Below are positions 52,837 through 60,488 of a stretch of DNA of 64,000 bases, in pieces. The DNA comes from Paenibacillus hemerocallicola (GTDB lineage: Bacteria; Bacillota; Bacilli; Paenibacillales; NBRC-103111): the NCBI RefSeq assembly GCF_006265175.1, contig NZ_VDCQ01000029.1:38017-102016 (forward strand), given 5' to 3'. The notes under the pieces are model-generated. The model was not told the DNA's origin. It worked only from the letters and a program-made list of their open reading frames with translations, and did not search any database. The stretch's first letter is position 1. Each line of letters opens with the position of its first letter. The translations under genes were made by a program, and so were the position numbers.

Positions 52837-52992
52837 TTACTTTGTTGCCCCAGAAGAATCGTTTGTGCACCCAAAATAGAGCGTCGCCGCCCTGCCGCCG
52901 ACTACGTTCTTAATCTCGGACTCCGTGAGCACGCGAACGGTCTCCTTGTGAAGAACCAGTTTCTTGGCGATTTTTTGATCCTTTTTATCCAC
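52837..52992 (-). CDS. LanA: lanthipeptide precursor peptide with double-glycine leader
   Basis: A 51-residue peptide. The leader (1-33) has the pattern of GG-type class I precursors: KKLVLHKETVRVLTESEIKN followed by VVGG, the cut site for the C39 domain of LanT. The predicted core (34-51) is RAATLYFGCTNDSSGATK: one Cys, two Ser and three Thr. At most one (methyl)lanthionine ring can form, so other dehydrated residues would stay free. The start is GTG 52992 with AAGGAGG about 9 nt upstream; a TTG two codons earlier is too close to the site. It lies between LanC and LanB. Too small for routine gene calling. Confidence 0.88.
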   Translation of the reverse strand: MDKKDQKIAKKLVLHKETVRVLTESEIKNVVGGRAATLYFGCTNDSSGATK

Positions 52993-53028
52993 CTTCAATC
53001 ACCTCCTTTCCGAGCGTATTGAGAATGA

Positions 53029-53093
53029 GTTCCCAACAGGCTCCACCGGTATACATACCGCAAATGCATATATAACGGTGGAGCCCGGGGAAC
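53029..53093 (-). promoter_or_regulatory. Large hairpin in front of the lanthipeptide precursor gene
   Basis: GTTCCC/GGGAAC forms an outer stem and GGCTCCACCG/CGGTGGAGCC an inner stem, with AT-rich pairing inside. No T-run follows. It sits between LanC and LanA and could stabilise or process the precursor mRNA so that LanA is expressed above the enzymes. Confidence 0.65.
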
Positions 53094-53106
53094 ACTGCCG
53101 ATAGTC

Positions 53107-54339
53107 TTACATAGAAGATACGAGAAACATGCGATCCCAAGCAGGCTCGACCGGCGTACACGCAGCTAGAAGCGTTAAAGCGGTTCCGGCGCTGCCGCAG
53201 AGAATTCCAGGGTCGGCGGCCCGCTCCGTTTGCTCCCGCAGCAAAGATACGGTTTCTTCAAGCCAGAATCGCGCCGCTTGCCTCAGCACCTCATCCCCTG
53301 TCATCTGGAACATGCGGTTGTAAAGGTGTGCCAACCCGGCGGTACCCTGGCAAAAACCCGCATCCTCCATCCCGCAAGCCTCATACGGCCGAGTTGCTGC
53401 ATGCCGGGCGACGGCGAGAGCCTCATTCCTCCACCTTGTGTTTTCAGCACCTCTCGCAGCAATCATCAGCGCCATCGCGATCCCCGGATCCCCATAGTCC
53501 CATGCGGCCCCGGCTACCGGTTCAGGCTTAACTCCAGGAGTGAACGCGCCGGGGAAGAGCCCCGTTGCCGCCAAATCCAGCCGTTGTGCCAAAAGCCACG
53601 GGACGGCTCCAGCCAGAAGAGACTTGCATTTTTGTTCGGCAACCCCTGCACGGCAGGCTGCGCCGAGGAGTGCGATAACACCTGGAACTCCGTGCGCCAT
53701 TCCCAAGTTATAATAGCCTTGGGGGCATAACTTTCGAACCCGCTCCGGGAGTGACTCCGGCGGAATTTGCCAACCGATCCCCTGAGGCGTTTCTACAGCG
53801 ATTTCCGAAAGCCGATCAATCACACGCTCCAAGCACGTAACTGCCGAAGCGGAGGGCAGCCGCTCCAGAAAGTAAATCCCATATCCGACCAATCCGTCGA
53901 TCAGGCCGTAGTCGCCTCTCCAGGGAGTACGGTTCACATAATCCAGGAGTACGCCGTCCGCCTCGGCAAAGGGATCTTCGAAATCAAAATCGCCAAGCTG
54001 TTCCTGAAGATGGGCAAGAGACCACGCTATACCTGTAAAACCGCCATGTAGAGCTGAAGACATAGGAGCAGCCGCAGCCTTGTTCATGGCTTGCTCAAGA
54101 AGCTCTGCGGCAGTAGAGGCATCATCGCCGGACCGTACTCGATCCAAATAGGCGAAAAAAACCGCTAAACCGCAAGTACCCTCGCTCAACGTCGGATTTT
54201 CGAAAAGGGTCAGATCCGGCTCGGCGGATCTTTTATTCTTGCGCCAAGAAGCCCGGAGACTTTCTGCAATTCCATCAACTGCTTCCAGGGCACGGGTCCT
54301 CGCATTTCCTTCCAAAATCGGACTCCACTCGATTGACAA
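53107..54339 (-). CDS. LanC-like lanthipeptide cyclase with altered zinc ligands
   Basis: A 410-residue LanC family protein with the repeated GxxG helical toroid pattern (ALHGGFTGIAWSLAHL, then LIDGLVGYGIYFLERL). The active-site His is kept (MAHGVPGVI, His216). In NisC zinc is held by two Cys and one His. The matching positions are Asp281 (AAWDYGDPGI, normally WCYG), Cys330 and Gln331 (GFCQGTAGL, normally CHG). Two of three ligands are therefore replaced, and normal zinc-activated thioether formation is doubtful. TTG 54339 was chosen (GAGGTGA about 7 nt upstream); a TTG at 54375 gives a 12-residue longer form. It is the first gene of the cluster. Confidence 0.88.
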   Translation of the reverse strand: MSIEWSPILEGNARTRALEAVDGIAESLRASWRKNKRSAEPDLTLFENPTLSEGTCGLAVFFAYLDRVRSGDDASTAAELLEQAMNKAAAAPMSSALHGGFTGIAWSLAHLQEQLGDFDFEDPFAEADGVLLDYVNRTPWRGDYGLIDGLVGYGIYFLERLPSASAVTCLERVIDRLSEIAVETPQGIGWQIPPESLPERVRKLCPQGYYNLGMAHGVPGVIALLGAACRAGVAEQKCKSLLAGAVPWLLAQRLDLAATGLFPGAFTPGVKPEPVAGAAWDYGDPGIAMALMIAARGAENTRWRNEALAVARHAATRPYEACGMEDAGFCQGTAGLAHLYNRMFQMTGDEVLRQAARFWLEETVSLLREQTERAADPGILCGSAGTALTLLAACTPVEPAWDRMFLVSSM

Positions 54340-54598
54340 AAGCTCATCACCTCGAATCCATCCGCGGCTTTCCAATTTATCCCGCCGACACTCAAAATGA
54401 TATTGGATTCTTACAACACCAGCTAGTTACAAACTGTCATAATCTCTGTCACTCTTTTTTGTCGTGTCTGATCCGTCTTAGGACCCTTTTTTTACCGTCA
54501 TCCAATAACGTACGGGACTTACGCCCTAAAGATGAAACCCATGATGGGCGTACAAAGAAAAACCTTCCGGGGAAATTGAAGTGGTTTCATGATCGGTA

Positions 54599-54845
54599 TT
54601 GGTGGAGCCAAGGGGGGTTCATCTCAATAGCTTCGATGCCCCAGGAATGAATGTCCGAATTTCAATTGAACCTGCCTTCAATTGAACCTGCTTCGAAGCT
54701 CATTCGACGAAGCAGATCGCAGCGGAAGATTCAGACGCCGTGCTCCTCCGCTTTCGCTCGTCTGCGCGTACGAACCCCGGGGTTCGCCCCCTTTCATTGC
54801 CCACCAAAACAAAAAATCCACCTCTTGTCGAGGTGGGATGATTGA
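54599..54845 (-). repeat. Island-border repeat with tRNA-like 3' end and hairpin
   Basis: No gene is seen in 54340-54942. At 54599-54625 the minus strand ends like a tRNA (GAACCCCCCTTGGCTCCACCA). Downstream, a body with ATTCAGACGCCGTGCTCCT recurs at about 56970-56990, showing two copies of one repeat. TTCAATTGAACCTGC is doubled at 54660-54692. A hairpin ATCCACCTC-ttgt-CGAGGTGGGAT closes it at 54817-54840. Confidence 0.5.
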
Positions 54846-54870
54846 GTAGATATGGATTTGATAAAAGTTA

Positions 54871-54922
54871 TTGACATAAGAACGACCTCGGTGATATATT
54901 GTGCATACACAAAATACACAAT
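54871..54922 (+). promoter_or_regulatory. Promoter and GntR operator of the AT-rich ABC operon
   Basis: TTGACA (54871-54876) and TATATT (54895-54900) are 18 bp apart. An inverted repeat ATTGTG...CACAAT (54898-54922) overlaps the -10 and start site. It is the likely binding site of the YtrA-type regulator encoded as the third gene, i.e. autorepression. Confidence 0.75.
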
Positions 54923-54942
54923 TTTGAAATGGAGGAGACGAT

Positions 54943-55797
54943 ATGCTGGCATTAGATATCAAAAATTTAAATAAAAAATATGAACATTTTCATTTAAAAA
55001 ACGTAACTTTTCAACTGGAAAAGGGTTATATTATGGGATTTATCGGAGCCAATGGTGCGGGAAAAACAACCACCATCAAATCCATTTTGAATTTGATACG
55101 TATGGATAGCGGCGAGATTCATATTTTAGGCAAGAACATGGACGAGCATGAAGTTGAATTGAAACAAGAGATTGGCTCTGCATTTGGAGACATCAACTTT
55201 TATACGCGCAGTAAAATCAAAACGTTAACGAGTGTGATCAAAAGGTTCTATTCGAATTGGAATGATGAAACCTATTACAAGTATTTGAAAAAATTCAACT
55301 TGATTGAAGACAAAAAAATAGCTGAATTATCAACCGGCATGAAAGTAAAATACAGCTTGGCCATTGCCTTATCACACGGCGCAAAGCTTCTGATTCTGGA
55401 TGAACCAACAAGCGGACTTGATCCGGTTGCCAGAGACAATTTGCTAGATATTTTTCAGGAGCTGGTGCAAGATGGAGAGATCAGCATCCTGTTTTCAACT
55501 CATATCACATCTGACTTGGAAAAATGTGCGGATTATGTTACCTATATCCACAACGGACAAATTATCAACAGTGCGGAAAAGGAAGAATTTATCGATACGT
55601 ATCGCTTGTTGAACGGTAAGAAAGAGCAATTGGATATGGTCAAAAACCATCTAATCGGCTACAAAACAAATTCTTTTGGCTTTACAGGCTTGATCCATAC
55701 AAAAGACTTTGATCCATCATCAGATATCAAATCATCCGTACCGAATCTTGAGGAGATTATGATCTACTGCTCGAAAAAGGAGGATATGTATGTATAA
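54943..55797 (+). CDS. ABC transporter ATP-binding protein
   Basis: A 284-residue ATPase. Walker A is GANGAGKTTT (about 35-44), the signature region ELSTGMKVKYSLAIAL (degenerate, STGMK in place of SGGQ, as common in this subfamily), and Walker B LLILDEPTSGLD. It pairs with the ABC-2 type membrane protein encoded next, which overlaps it by 8 nt. Such YtrB-like transporters are induced by cell-wall antibiotics or export peptides. The gene and its two neighbours are clearly more AT-rich than the rest of the window, which points to horizontal transfer. It follows the lanthipeptide cluster, so a self-protection role is possible but not shown. Confidence 0.93.
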   Translation: MLALDIKNLNKKYEHFHLKNVTFQLEKGYIMGFIGANGAGKTTTIKSILNLIRMDSGEIHILGKNMDEHEVELKQEIGSAFGDINFYTRSKIKTLTSVIKRFYSNWNDETYYKYLKKFNLIEDKKIAELSTGMKVKYSLAIALSHGAKLLILDEPTSGLDPVARDNLLDIFQELVQDGEISILFSTHITSDLEKCADYVTYIHNGQIINSAEKEEFIDTYRLLNGKKEQLDMVKNHLIGYKTNSFGFTGLIHTKDFDPSSDIKSSVPNLEEIMIYCSKKEDMYV

Positions 55798-56443
55798 CTT
55801 ATTAATGAAAGAATTAAAGTTAGGCGTAAGTCCTTTTTTTTATATCATGCCTTTCTTGACAGGCGCCTTAATGCTAATTCCCGGATGGTTATATTTCCTT
55901 GTCATCCTTTACTTTTGTTTTATTACGATACCGAACATGTTTGCAGGCTATAAAACTCAGAACGATTTAATATTTTCAAGTATGATGCCTGTAACCAAAA
56001 AAGACATTGTAAAAGCAAGGGTGTCCGTTATTGTAATCCTGGAGGTAATGCATATTGTTATTGCCATGATCTATGGCGTGATAACGCTACATTTGTATCC
56101 GAATCTTAAGTACATTTTCTTCTCACCCTCCTTTGGTTTCTGGGGACTCTGTTTTGTCATGCAGGCGATTTTCAACATTATTTTTATCACCATGTATTAC
56201 AAGACGGCGTATAAATACGGAGCGGCAGCGTTTATAGCCATTGCAGCTGCTATGCTGTTTGCCGGGGGCGCAGAATGGCTCGGCATACAAAATCCGTTCG
56301 TATTTGATCTTCTCAAAGGAACTGGTGCTGACAATTTGACCATTCAACTATCCATCCTGATCACGGGTATCGTGATATTTGCGATTTTTACGATAATCGC
56401 TTATTATATTGCCAACAAACGGTTTGAGAAAGTGGAAATATAA
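55790..56443 (+). CDS. ABC-2 type membrane permease
   Basis: A 217-residue protein with six predicted membrane segments, of the size and pattern of ABC2_membrane_5 permeases (opening MYNLLMKELKLGVSPFFY, with FSSMMPVTKKDIVKAR after helix two). It forms the membrane half of the exporter with the ATPase encoded just upstream. Its start overlaps the ATPase end by 8 nt and its TAA overlaps the next ATG (TAATG), so the three genes are translationally coupled. Confidence 0.88.
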   Translation: MYNLLMKELKLGVSPFFYIMPFLTGALMLIPGWLYFLVILYFCFITIPNMFAGYKTQNDLIFSSMMPVTKKDIVKARVSVIVILEVMHIVIAMIYGVITLHLYPNLKYIFFSPSFGFWGLCFVMQAIFNIIFITMYYKTAYKYGAAAFIAIAAAMLFAGGAEWLGIQNPFVFDLLKGTGADNLTIQLSILITGIVIFAIFTIIAYYIANKRFEKVEI

Positions 56444-56808
56444 TGAACATAGCGATTTCGAACACATCTGATAAACCCATTTATCAGCAGCTTTTTGAAC
56501 AAATCAGCGCACAAATTCTCAAGGGCGAACTAGAAAATGGGTATAATTTGCCACCCATACGACAAGCGGCTACGGAGCTTCGTGTTAGTATCATTACCGT
56601 CAAAAAAGCGTGGGAAGAACTCGAACGACATGGTTTGATTTACACCGTAACCGGCAAAGGATGTTTTGTCGCTGATCTCTCACCCGATGAGATGCTTCAA
56701 AAATGCAATGAAATGATCCTGAAGCAGATGGTTATTGATACTTCCTATTACAAATCCTTTGGCCTCACAATAGATGAAGTTTATGAGCTTTTGAAGGAAG
56801 TTTATTGA
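56443..56808 (+). CDS. GntR family regulator, YtrA subfamily
   Basis: A 121-residue short GntR protein, the YtrA type: a winged helix (PIYQQLFEQISAQILKGELE, LPPIRQAATELRVSIITVKKA, then ERHGLIYTVTGKGCFV) plus a short C-terminal helix region for dimerisation, with no large ligand domain. YtrA-type regulators repress the ABC transporter genes in the same operon, and the inverted repeat at 54898-54922 is the likely operator. Here the regulator is the last gene, whereas it is first in the Bacillus subtilis ytr operon. Confidence 0.92.
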   Translation: MNIAISNTSDKPIYQQLFEQISAQILKGELENGYNLPPIRQAATELRVSIITVKKAWEELERHGLIYTVTGKGCFVADLSPDEMLQKCNEMILKQMVIDTSYYKSFGLTIDEVYELLKEVY

Positions 56809-56826
56809 ACGTGTAGAAATGAACAG

Positions 56827-57080
56827 AAAACCACCTCCTATGGACGTGGTTGATTTGTTTTATTGGCGGAGCCGAGGGGGATGCCACTCGCAGTGAAACC
56901 CAATAAGATGTCCGAATCCTGATTTAAATTGCTGACGAAGCGAATTCGACGAGGACTTTTAGCGGTGGATTCAGACGCCGTGCTCCTATTAGTGAAGGTA
57001 TCCTGCGGAACCTTCACTTTGTTTCATCCGCGCGGACGAACCCGCAGGGGTTCTCACCCCATGGCCTCCAAATGAAAGAA
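56827..57080 (-). repeat. Second copy of the island-border repeat with tRNA-like end
   Basis: A hairpin AACCACCTC..GACGTGGTT (56828-56852) is followed by a tRNA-like 3' end on the minus strand (GGCTCCGCCA, 56863-56876). The body with ATTCAGACGCCGTGCTCCT and a GCGCGGACGAACCC..GGGGTTC stretch matches the copy at 54599-54845. No gene is seen in 56809-57384. Confidence 0.5.
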
Positions 57081-57119
57081 GCACCACAACCAATAGGTTG
57101 AGATGCTTCTTTTCATTAT

Positions 57120-57190
57120 GGAGCCTAGGGGGATCGAACCCCTGACCTCATCGCTGCCAGTGGAGCGATCTCCCAGCTAAGCTAACTCCC
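57120..57190 (-). pseudogene. Decayed tRNA-Ala-like gene
   Basis: On the minus strand a tRNA-shaped 71-nt sequence: D arm TTAGCTTAGCTGGGAGA, an anticodon region with CTGGCAG (GGC), variable loop, T arm GGGGTTCGATCCCCC and acceptor end AGGCTCC. The 5' acceptor strand (GGGAGTT) no longer pairs with it and the anticodon stem has mutated, so it is judged non-functional. A hairpin with AAGCA..TGCTT follows at 57077-57116. A tRNA scanner would score it low. Confidence 0.6.
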
Positions 57191-57320
57191 ACGAACCATA
57201 CATCTCCATATATGGAGCCAAAGTCATCATTGTTCTTGCTGAACATCGGGATGTGCTGCTATAAGATCGGTCTGAAATCTGCAGCACGGAATAGAGCGGA
57301 TTTGGAGGTAGTTCGAAGGT

Positions 57321-57354
57321 AAACCCACCCCAAGGTTGTCCGAAGGTGGGTTTT
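57321..57354 (-). terminator. Hairpin terminator near the binding-protein gene end
   Basis: AAACCCACC pairs with GGTGGGTTT and TT follows on the plus strand; the minus strand after it is less T-rich. It lies about 30 bp past the stop of the binding-protein gene at 57385 and may serve both directions. Confidence 0.55.
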
Positions 57355-57384
57355 ATTGCCCTATGACTTTAGAAGGGAAGAGTC

Positions 57385-58719
57385 TTACTTCATCTTGCTC
57401 TGGAACTCCTCGATCTTCTTCTTCGCTTCTTCCTCGGCCAGCCGCATCGCGGTGTTGATGTCCGCTTTATCCTGCCATACTTGGGTGCCGTATTTGGCGT
57501 AAATCGTGACCAGCTCGGCATCGTACAGCGCTTTTGGCGGAATCGGAGCCGGCTTGTTGTGGAAGATCGCCTTGAAGTTTTTGTCCTTGAACACCGATTC
57601 TTGGCCGAGCGCGTTGCGAACGCTTTCGCTTTTCAGAACCGGCATGATGCCTTTTTTGGCCAAGCCCGTCTGGAATTCCTCGGAGGTCATGTAATTCAGC
57701 ACCTCCATGGCGGCATCCTTGTTTTTCGCGATGCTTGTAATGCCGAAGTTGATCGAATTGATCTGCGAGCCGACGCCGGGATTGTCCTCGAAGCTCGGTA
57801 GCGACACGATGTCCCAATCCACTTCCTTCAGCTGCTCGGTCCAGATCGTAATCAGGCTGGACAAATAAGCCATCATCGCCACGTTTTTCTCCTTGACGAA
57901 CGGCGTATTGTCGGGGATTGCCTGGATGGCGCCCGGCGATAGCTGCGGATCGATGAAAAAGGTTTGGTAAAAGCGCTTCCACAAATCGTTTTTGTTGACG
58001 GTCGGCGTATGGGTCGCCAAATCGGCATTCGGAATCGATAAAGGATTCATCCGGGTGAGCAGCGTCGGGTTCATCCCGAAGCCGGAATACTGCACGCCGC
58101 CGTCTTGGCGGGTAAGCTTCTTCGCCAGATCGGTCGTCTGCTTCCAAGTCATGCCGTTAGTCGGATAAGGGACGCCGAACTTGTCGAAGATCGACTTGTT
58201 GTAGTAGAGCACCAGGTTGTTGCCGTATACGGGCAGGCTGTACATTTTGCCGCCGGACAGCTGCTTGATGGCATCGATGGAGGTGGACTCGAAACGGCTC
58301 AGATCGACCTTGTGCTTCTGGATCAGCTCGGTCATATCGTACTGGAGCCCGTTGGGAATCAGGAAGTTTTCGTAAAAGCCGATGGAATGATACGTAATGT
58401 CGAAGCGGGTCCCGGACGTAAGCATCTCCGGCAGCGTCGTACCCTTCTGGCTGAAAATATACGATATTTTGTAATCCGGAAACTTTTTGCGAAGGGCATC
58501 CCCGAACCGGTAATTGAAGCTGTCCTCGGGATCGCCGTTAATGGCGTAAAATACAAGCTCCACGGGCTCCTTGGGAGCGGTCGGCTTCGGCGTGCTCCCT
58601 TCGCCCTCGCTGTTCTTGTCGGATTGGGTCGCGCCCTGACTGCAGGCCGCCAATAAGGCGGCCGACAGACCGAGAGCGAGGGTAAGCGAGCCTGCTTTGC
58701 GAAACGGTTTGTTCGACAT
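57385..58719 (-). CDS. Extracellular solute-binding lipoprotein (family 1)
   Basis: A 444-residue binding protein with signal peptide and lipobox LAACSQ (Cys26). It shows YYNKSIFDKFGVPYPTNGM and a C-terminal AEEEAKKKIEEFQSKMK helix. It is the last gene after an FAD oxidoreductase gene (34 bp gap) and has no permease behind it. ATG 58719 was chosen because GAGGGTG lies just upstream; the open frame extends 14 codons into the oxidoreductase gene. Ligand unknown, probably a saccharide. Confidence 0.87.
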   Translation of the reverse strand: MSNKPFRKAGSLTLALGLSAALLAACSQGATQSDKNSEGEGSTPKPTAPKEPVELVFYAINGDPEDSFNYRFGDALRKKFPDYKISYIFSQKGTTLPEMLTSGTRFDITYHSIGFYENFLIPNGLQYDMTELIQKHKVDLSRFESTSIDAIKQLSGGKMYSLPVYGNNLVLYYNKSIFDKFGVPYPTNGMTWKQTTDLAKKLTRQDGGVQYSGFGMNPTLLTRMNPLSIPNADLATHTPTVNKNDLWKRFYQTFFIDPQLSPGAIQAIPDNTPFVKEKNVAMMAYLSSLITIWTEQLKEVDWDIVSLPSFEDNPGVGSQINSINFGITSIAKNKDAAMEVLNYMTSEEFQTGLAKKGIMPVLKSESVRNALGQESVFKDKNFKAIFHNKPAPIPPKALYDAELVTIYAKYGTQVWQDKADINTAMRLAEEEAKKKIEEFQSKMK

Positions 58720-58753
58720 AGGCACCCTCTTCTCATATAATGGTTCGTTATGG

Positions 58754-60301
58754 TTAAACATCCAGCGATTGACCGTCCTGCAGCAACCGTTGCCTCAGCA
58801 CGGCGTAATCCACATCCTGGACGGCTCGGCCGTCCGCAAGCGCCAGTGCCGCAGCGGTAGCCGCGGATTGGCCCAGCACCATGAATACCGGCTCCATGCG
58901 GATCGAGCCGTAAGCGATATGGGAGGAGGACAGACATACCGGCACGAGCAGGTTCGTGCATTCTTCACCCTTCGGTACGATCGCCCGGTAAGAGATCCGA
59001 TACGGCCCCAATACCGGAATTTCCACGTCGCCCTCGTTGACGCAGCGGCCGTCGAGCACGATCCGCCGACAGTTGTGCGAGTCCATGCCGTAAGAGGCGA
59101 GACCGATGGAATCTTCCGCGATCTGGTAACGAAGACAATGGTTCTGGTTCATGACTACGTCTCCGACCAAGCGCCGGCCTTCCCGCACATACAAGTAATG
59201 CGGCCAGTTCGCCGTACTCGGAAATTCGTCGGCCGGCAATCCCCAACGGCTAACCTCTTCACGTATCGCCTGCGGTACGCTTTCGTCATTGGACAAGAAG
59301 TACAGCATGCCGAGATTGTAATGAACGTGCTCCTGAAAAATGCGTTCCCGCGTGGCGTAATCGCCCTCGGGCCATTCGTGGTTCGCCCCGATATGGTCGG
59401 TGCTGACCCCGCCGAAGTTGTTCAAGTCGGTTTTGCCGTTCGGCATCGGCTTGTGCAGCCTCATCACGTCCCATACTCCGGCGCGGATATACCGCGACAG
59501 CAGCGTAAACTTGCTCGGGTCGTACCCGGGCGGCTGGGGGAAAGCGACACGGTTGTCCGGAACGTCGGTCAGGCAGAGACGGAAATTGTAAGCCTGGATC
59601 GAGCGGTCGCCCTGCCCTTGAATGCCCGGGGCCGCATCCGACACGCCGTACAGCAGCCCGCTGTCGGGCTTGCCTTCCGTGACGAACGGGTCGACCCAAG
59701 CTTTGAACGTATGATGGGGCGAGCCGAACTGGATGCCGTTCCACGTTTCTTTGTAGACCGTGTTCGCCTCTCTTCCGACGTGGTACGATACGCCTGCGCG
59801 TGCGAACAAATCTCCCTCGTAAGTCGCATCGATAAACATTCCGCCGCGAAATACGTTCCCGTTCTCCATCGTGATCTGCACGATTTTACCGTCCCGCTTC
59901 TCCACCTTCTCGAGATGCTGGCCGAGATAGACGGAGACGCCCGCTTTCTCCAGCATGTCGCCGAAGATGTTCTCCGCAACGTGCGGCTCCATATACCAAG
60001 CCGTTCCATCGGCATCGTCGCTGCCGTAATGGCGGCCGAGCGCCTGATAAAACTCGCGTGCGATGCCGCCGATCGACGTCTTGTGTCCGAAATCGGTCCG
60101 GCCGAGGCCGCTTGCCGTCAGCCCTCCCAGATGCTGTCCGAATTCGGCGATTACCGCTTTCAGTCCCATGCGGCTCGCTTGCACCGCTGCGGCTATCCCG
60201 GCGGGCGTGCCGCCGTAAATGCACAGGTCGGCATCCACCTGCAGCGGATTTTCGCTTTTGGCAGCCGGCGCGTAATACCGCAAAGCTTTGAAGTCAGTCA
60301 A
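58754..60301 (-). CDS. FAD-dependent oxidoreductase (PF12831 type), second member
   Basis: A 515-residue flavoprotein. The dinucleotide-binding motif is LCIYGGTPAGIAAAVQASR near residue 27, followed by EFGQHLGGLTASGLG, and the family block DATYEGDLFARAGV is near 160. The C-terminal VFMVLGQSAATAAALA matches the FAD-contacting helix. Distinct from the 43149 protein but of the same family and also tied to binding-protein genes. The start is TTG 60301 with GAGGGGGG upstream. It may oxidise a sugar-derived compound; substrate unknown. Confidence 0.85.
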   Translation of the reverse strand: MTDFKALRYYAPAAKSENPLQVDADLCIYGGTPAGIAAAVQASRMGLKAVIAEFGQHLGGLTASGLGRTDFGHKTSIGGIAREFYQALGRHYGSDDADGTAWYMEPHVAENIFGDMLEKAGVSVYLGQHLEKVEKRDGKIVQITMENGNVFRGGMFIDATYEGDLFARAGVSYHVGREANTVYKETWNGIQFGSPHHTFKAWVDPFVTEGKPDSGLLYGVSDAAPGIQGQGDRSIQAYNFRLCLTDVPDNRVAFPQPPGYDPSKFTLLSRYIRAGVWDVMRLHKPMPNGKTDLNNFGGVSTDHIGANHEWPEGDYATRERIFQEHVHYNLGMLYFLSNDESVPQAIREEVSRWGLPADEFPSTANWPHYLYVREGRRLVGDVVMNQNHCLRYQIAEDSIGLASYGMDSHNCRRIVLDGRCVNEGDVEIPVLGPYRISYRAIVPKGEECTNLLVPVCLSSSHIAYGSIRMEPVFMVLGQSAATAAALALADGRAVQDVDYAVLRQRLLQDGQSLDV

Positions 60302-60439
60302 GACCAGTCCCCCCTCTTTTGTCGCATGCAGTTATCGTCTTGTCGTGCCTTACAGATCAAGCTTACCGGATACGGCTTTCCGTTGAACATACAGAATCTT
60401 ATTTGGTTTTGTACTTTCTTTCATGCCGCGGCAGCGGAA

Positions 60440-60471
60440 AAAGACCCCGGAATGCTGACTCCGGGGTCTTT
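60440..60471 (-). terminator. Intrinsic terminator after the 60489 binding-protein gene
   Basis: AAAGACCCCGGA pairs perfectly with TCCGGGGTCTTT; the minus strand continues with TT. It separates the binding-protein gene from the FAD oxidoreductase gene, which may be transcribed by read-through. Confidence 0.8.
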
Positions 60472-60488
60472 CCTTGCGTTCCATTCGC

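Noticed and set aside
57120..57190. A functional tRNA-Ala gene
   Set aside because: The acceptor 5' strand and anticodon stem do not pair with their partners and other decayed copies lie close by, so it is annotated as a relic.
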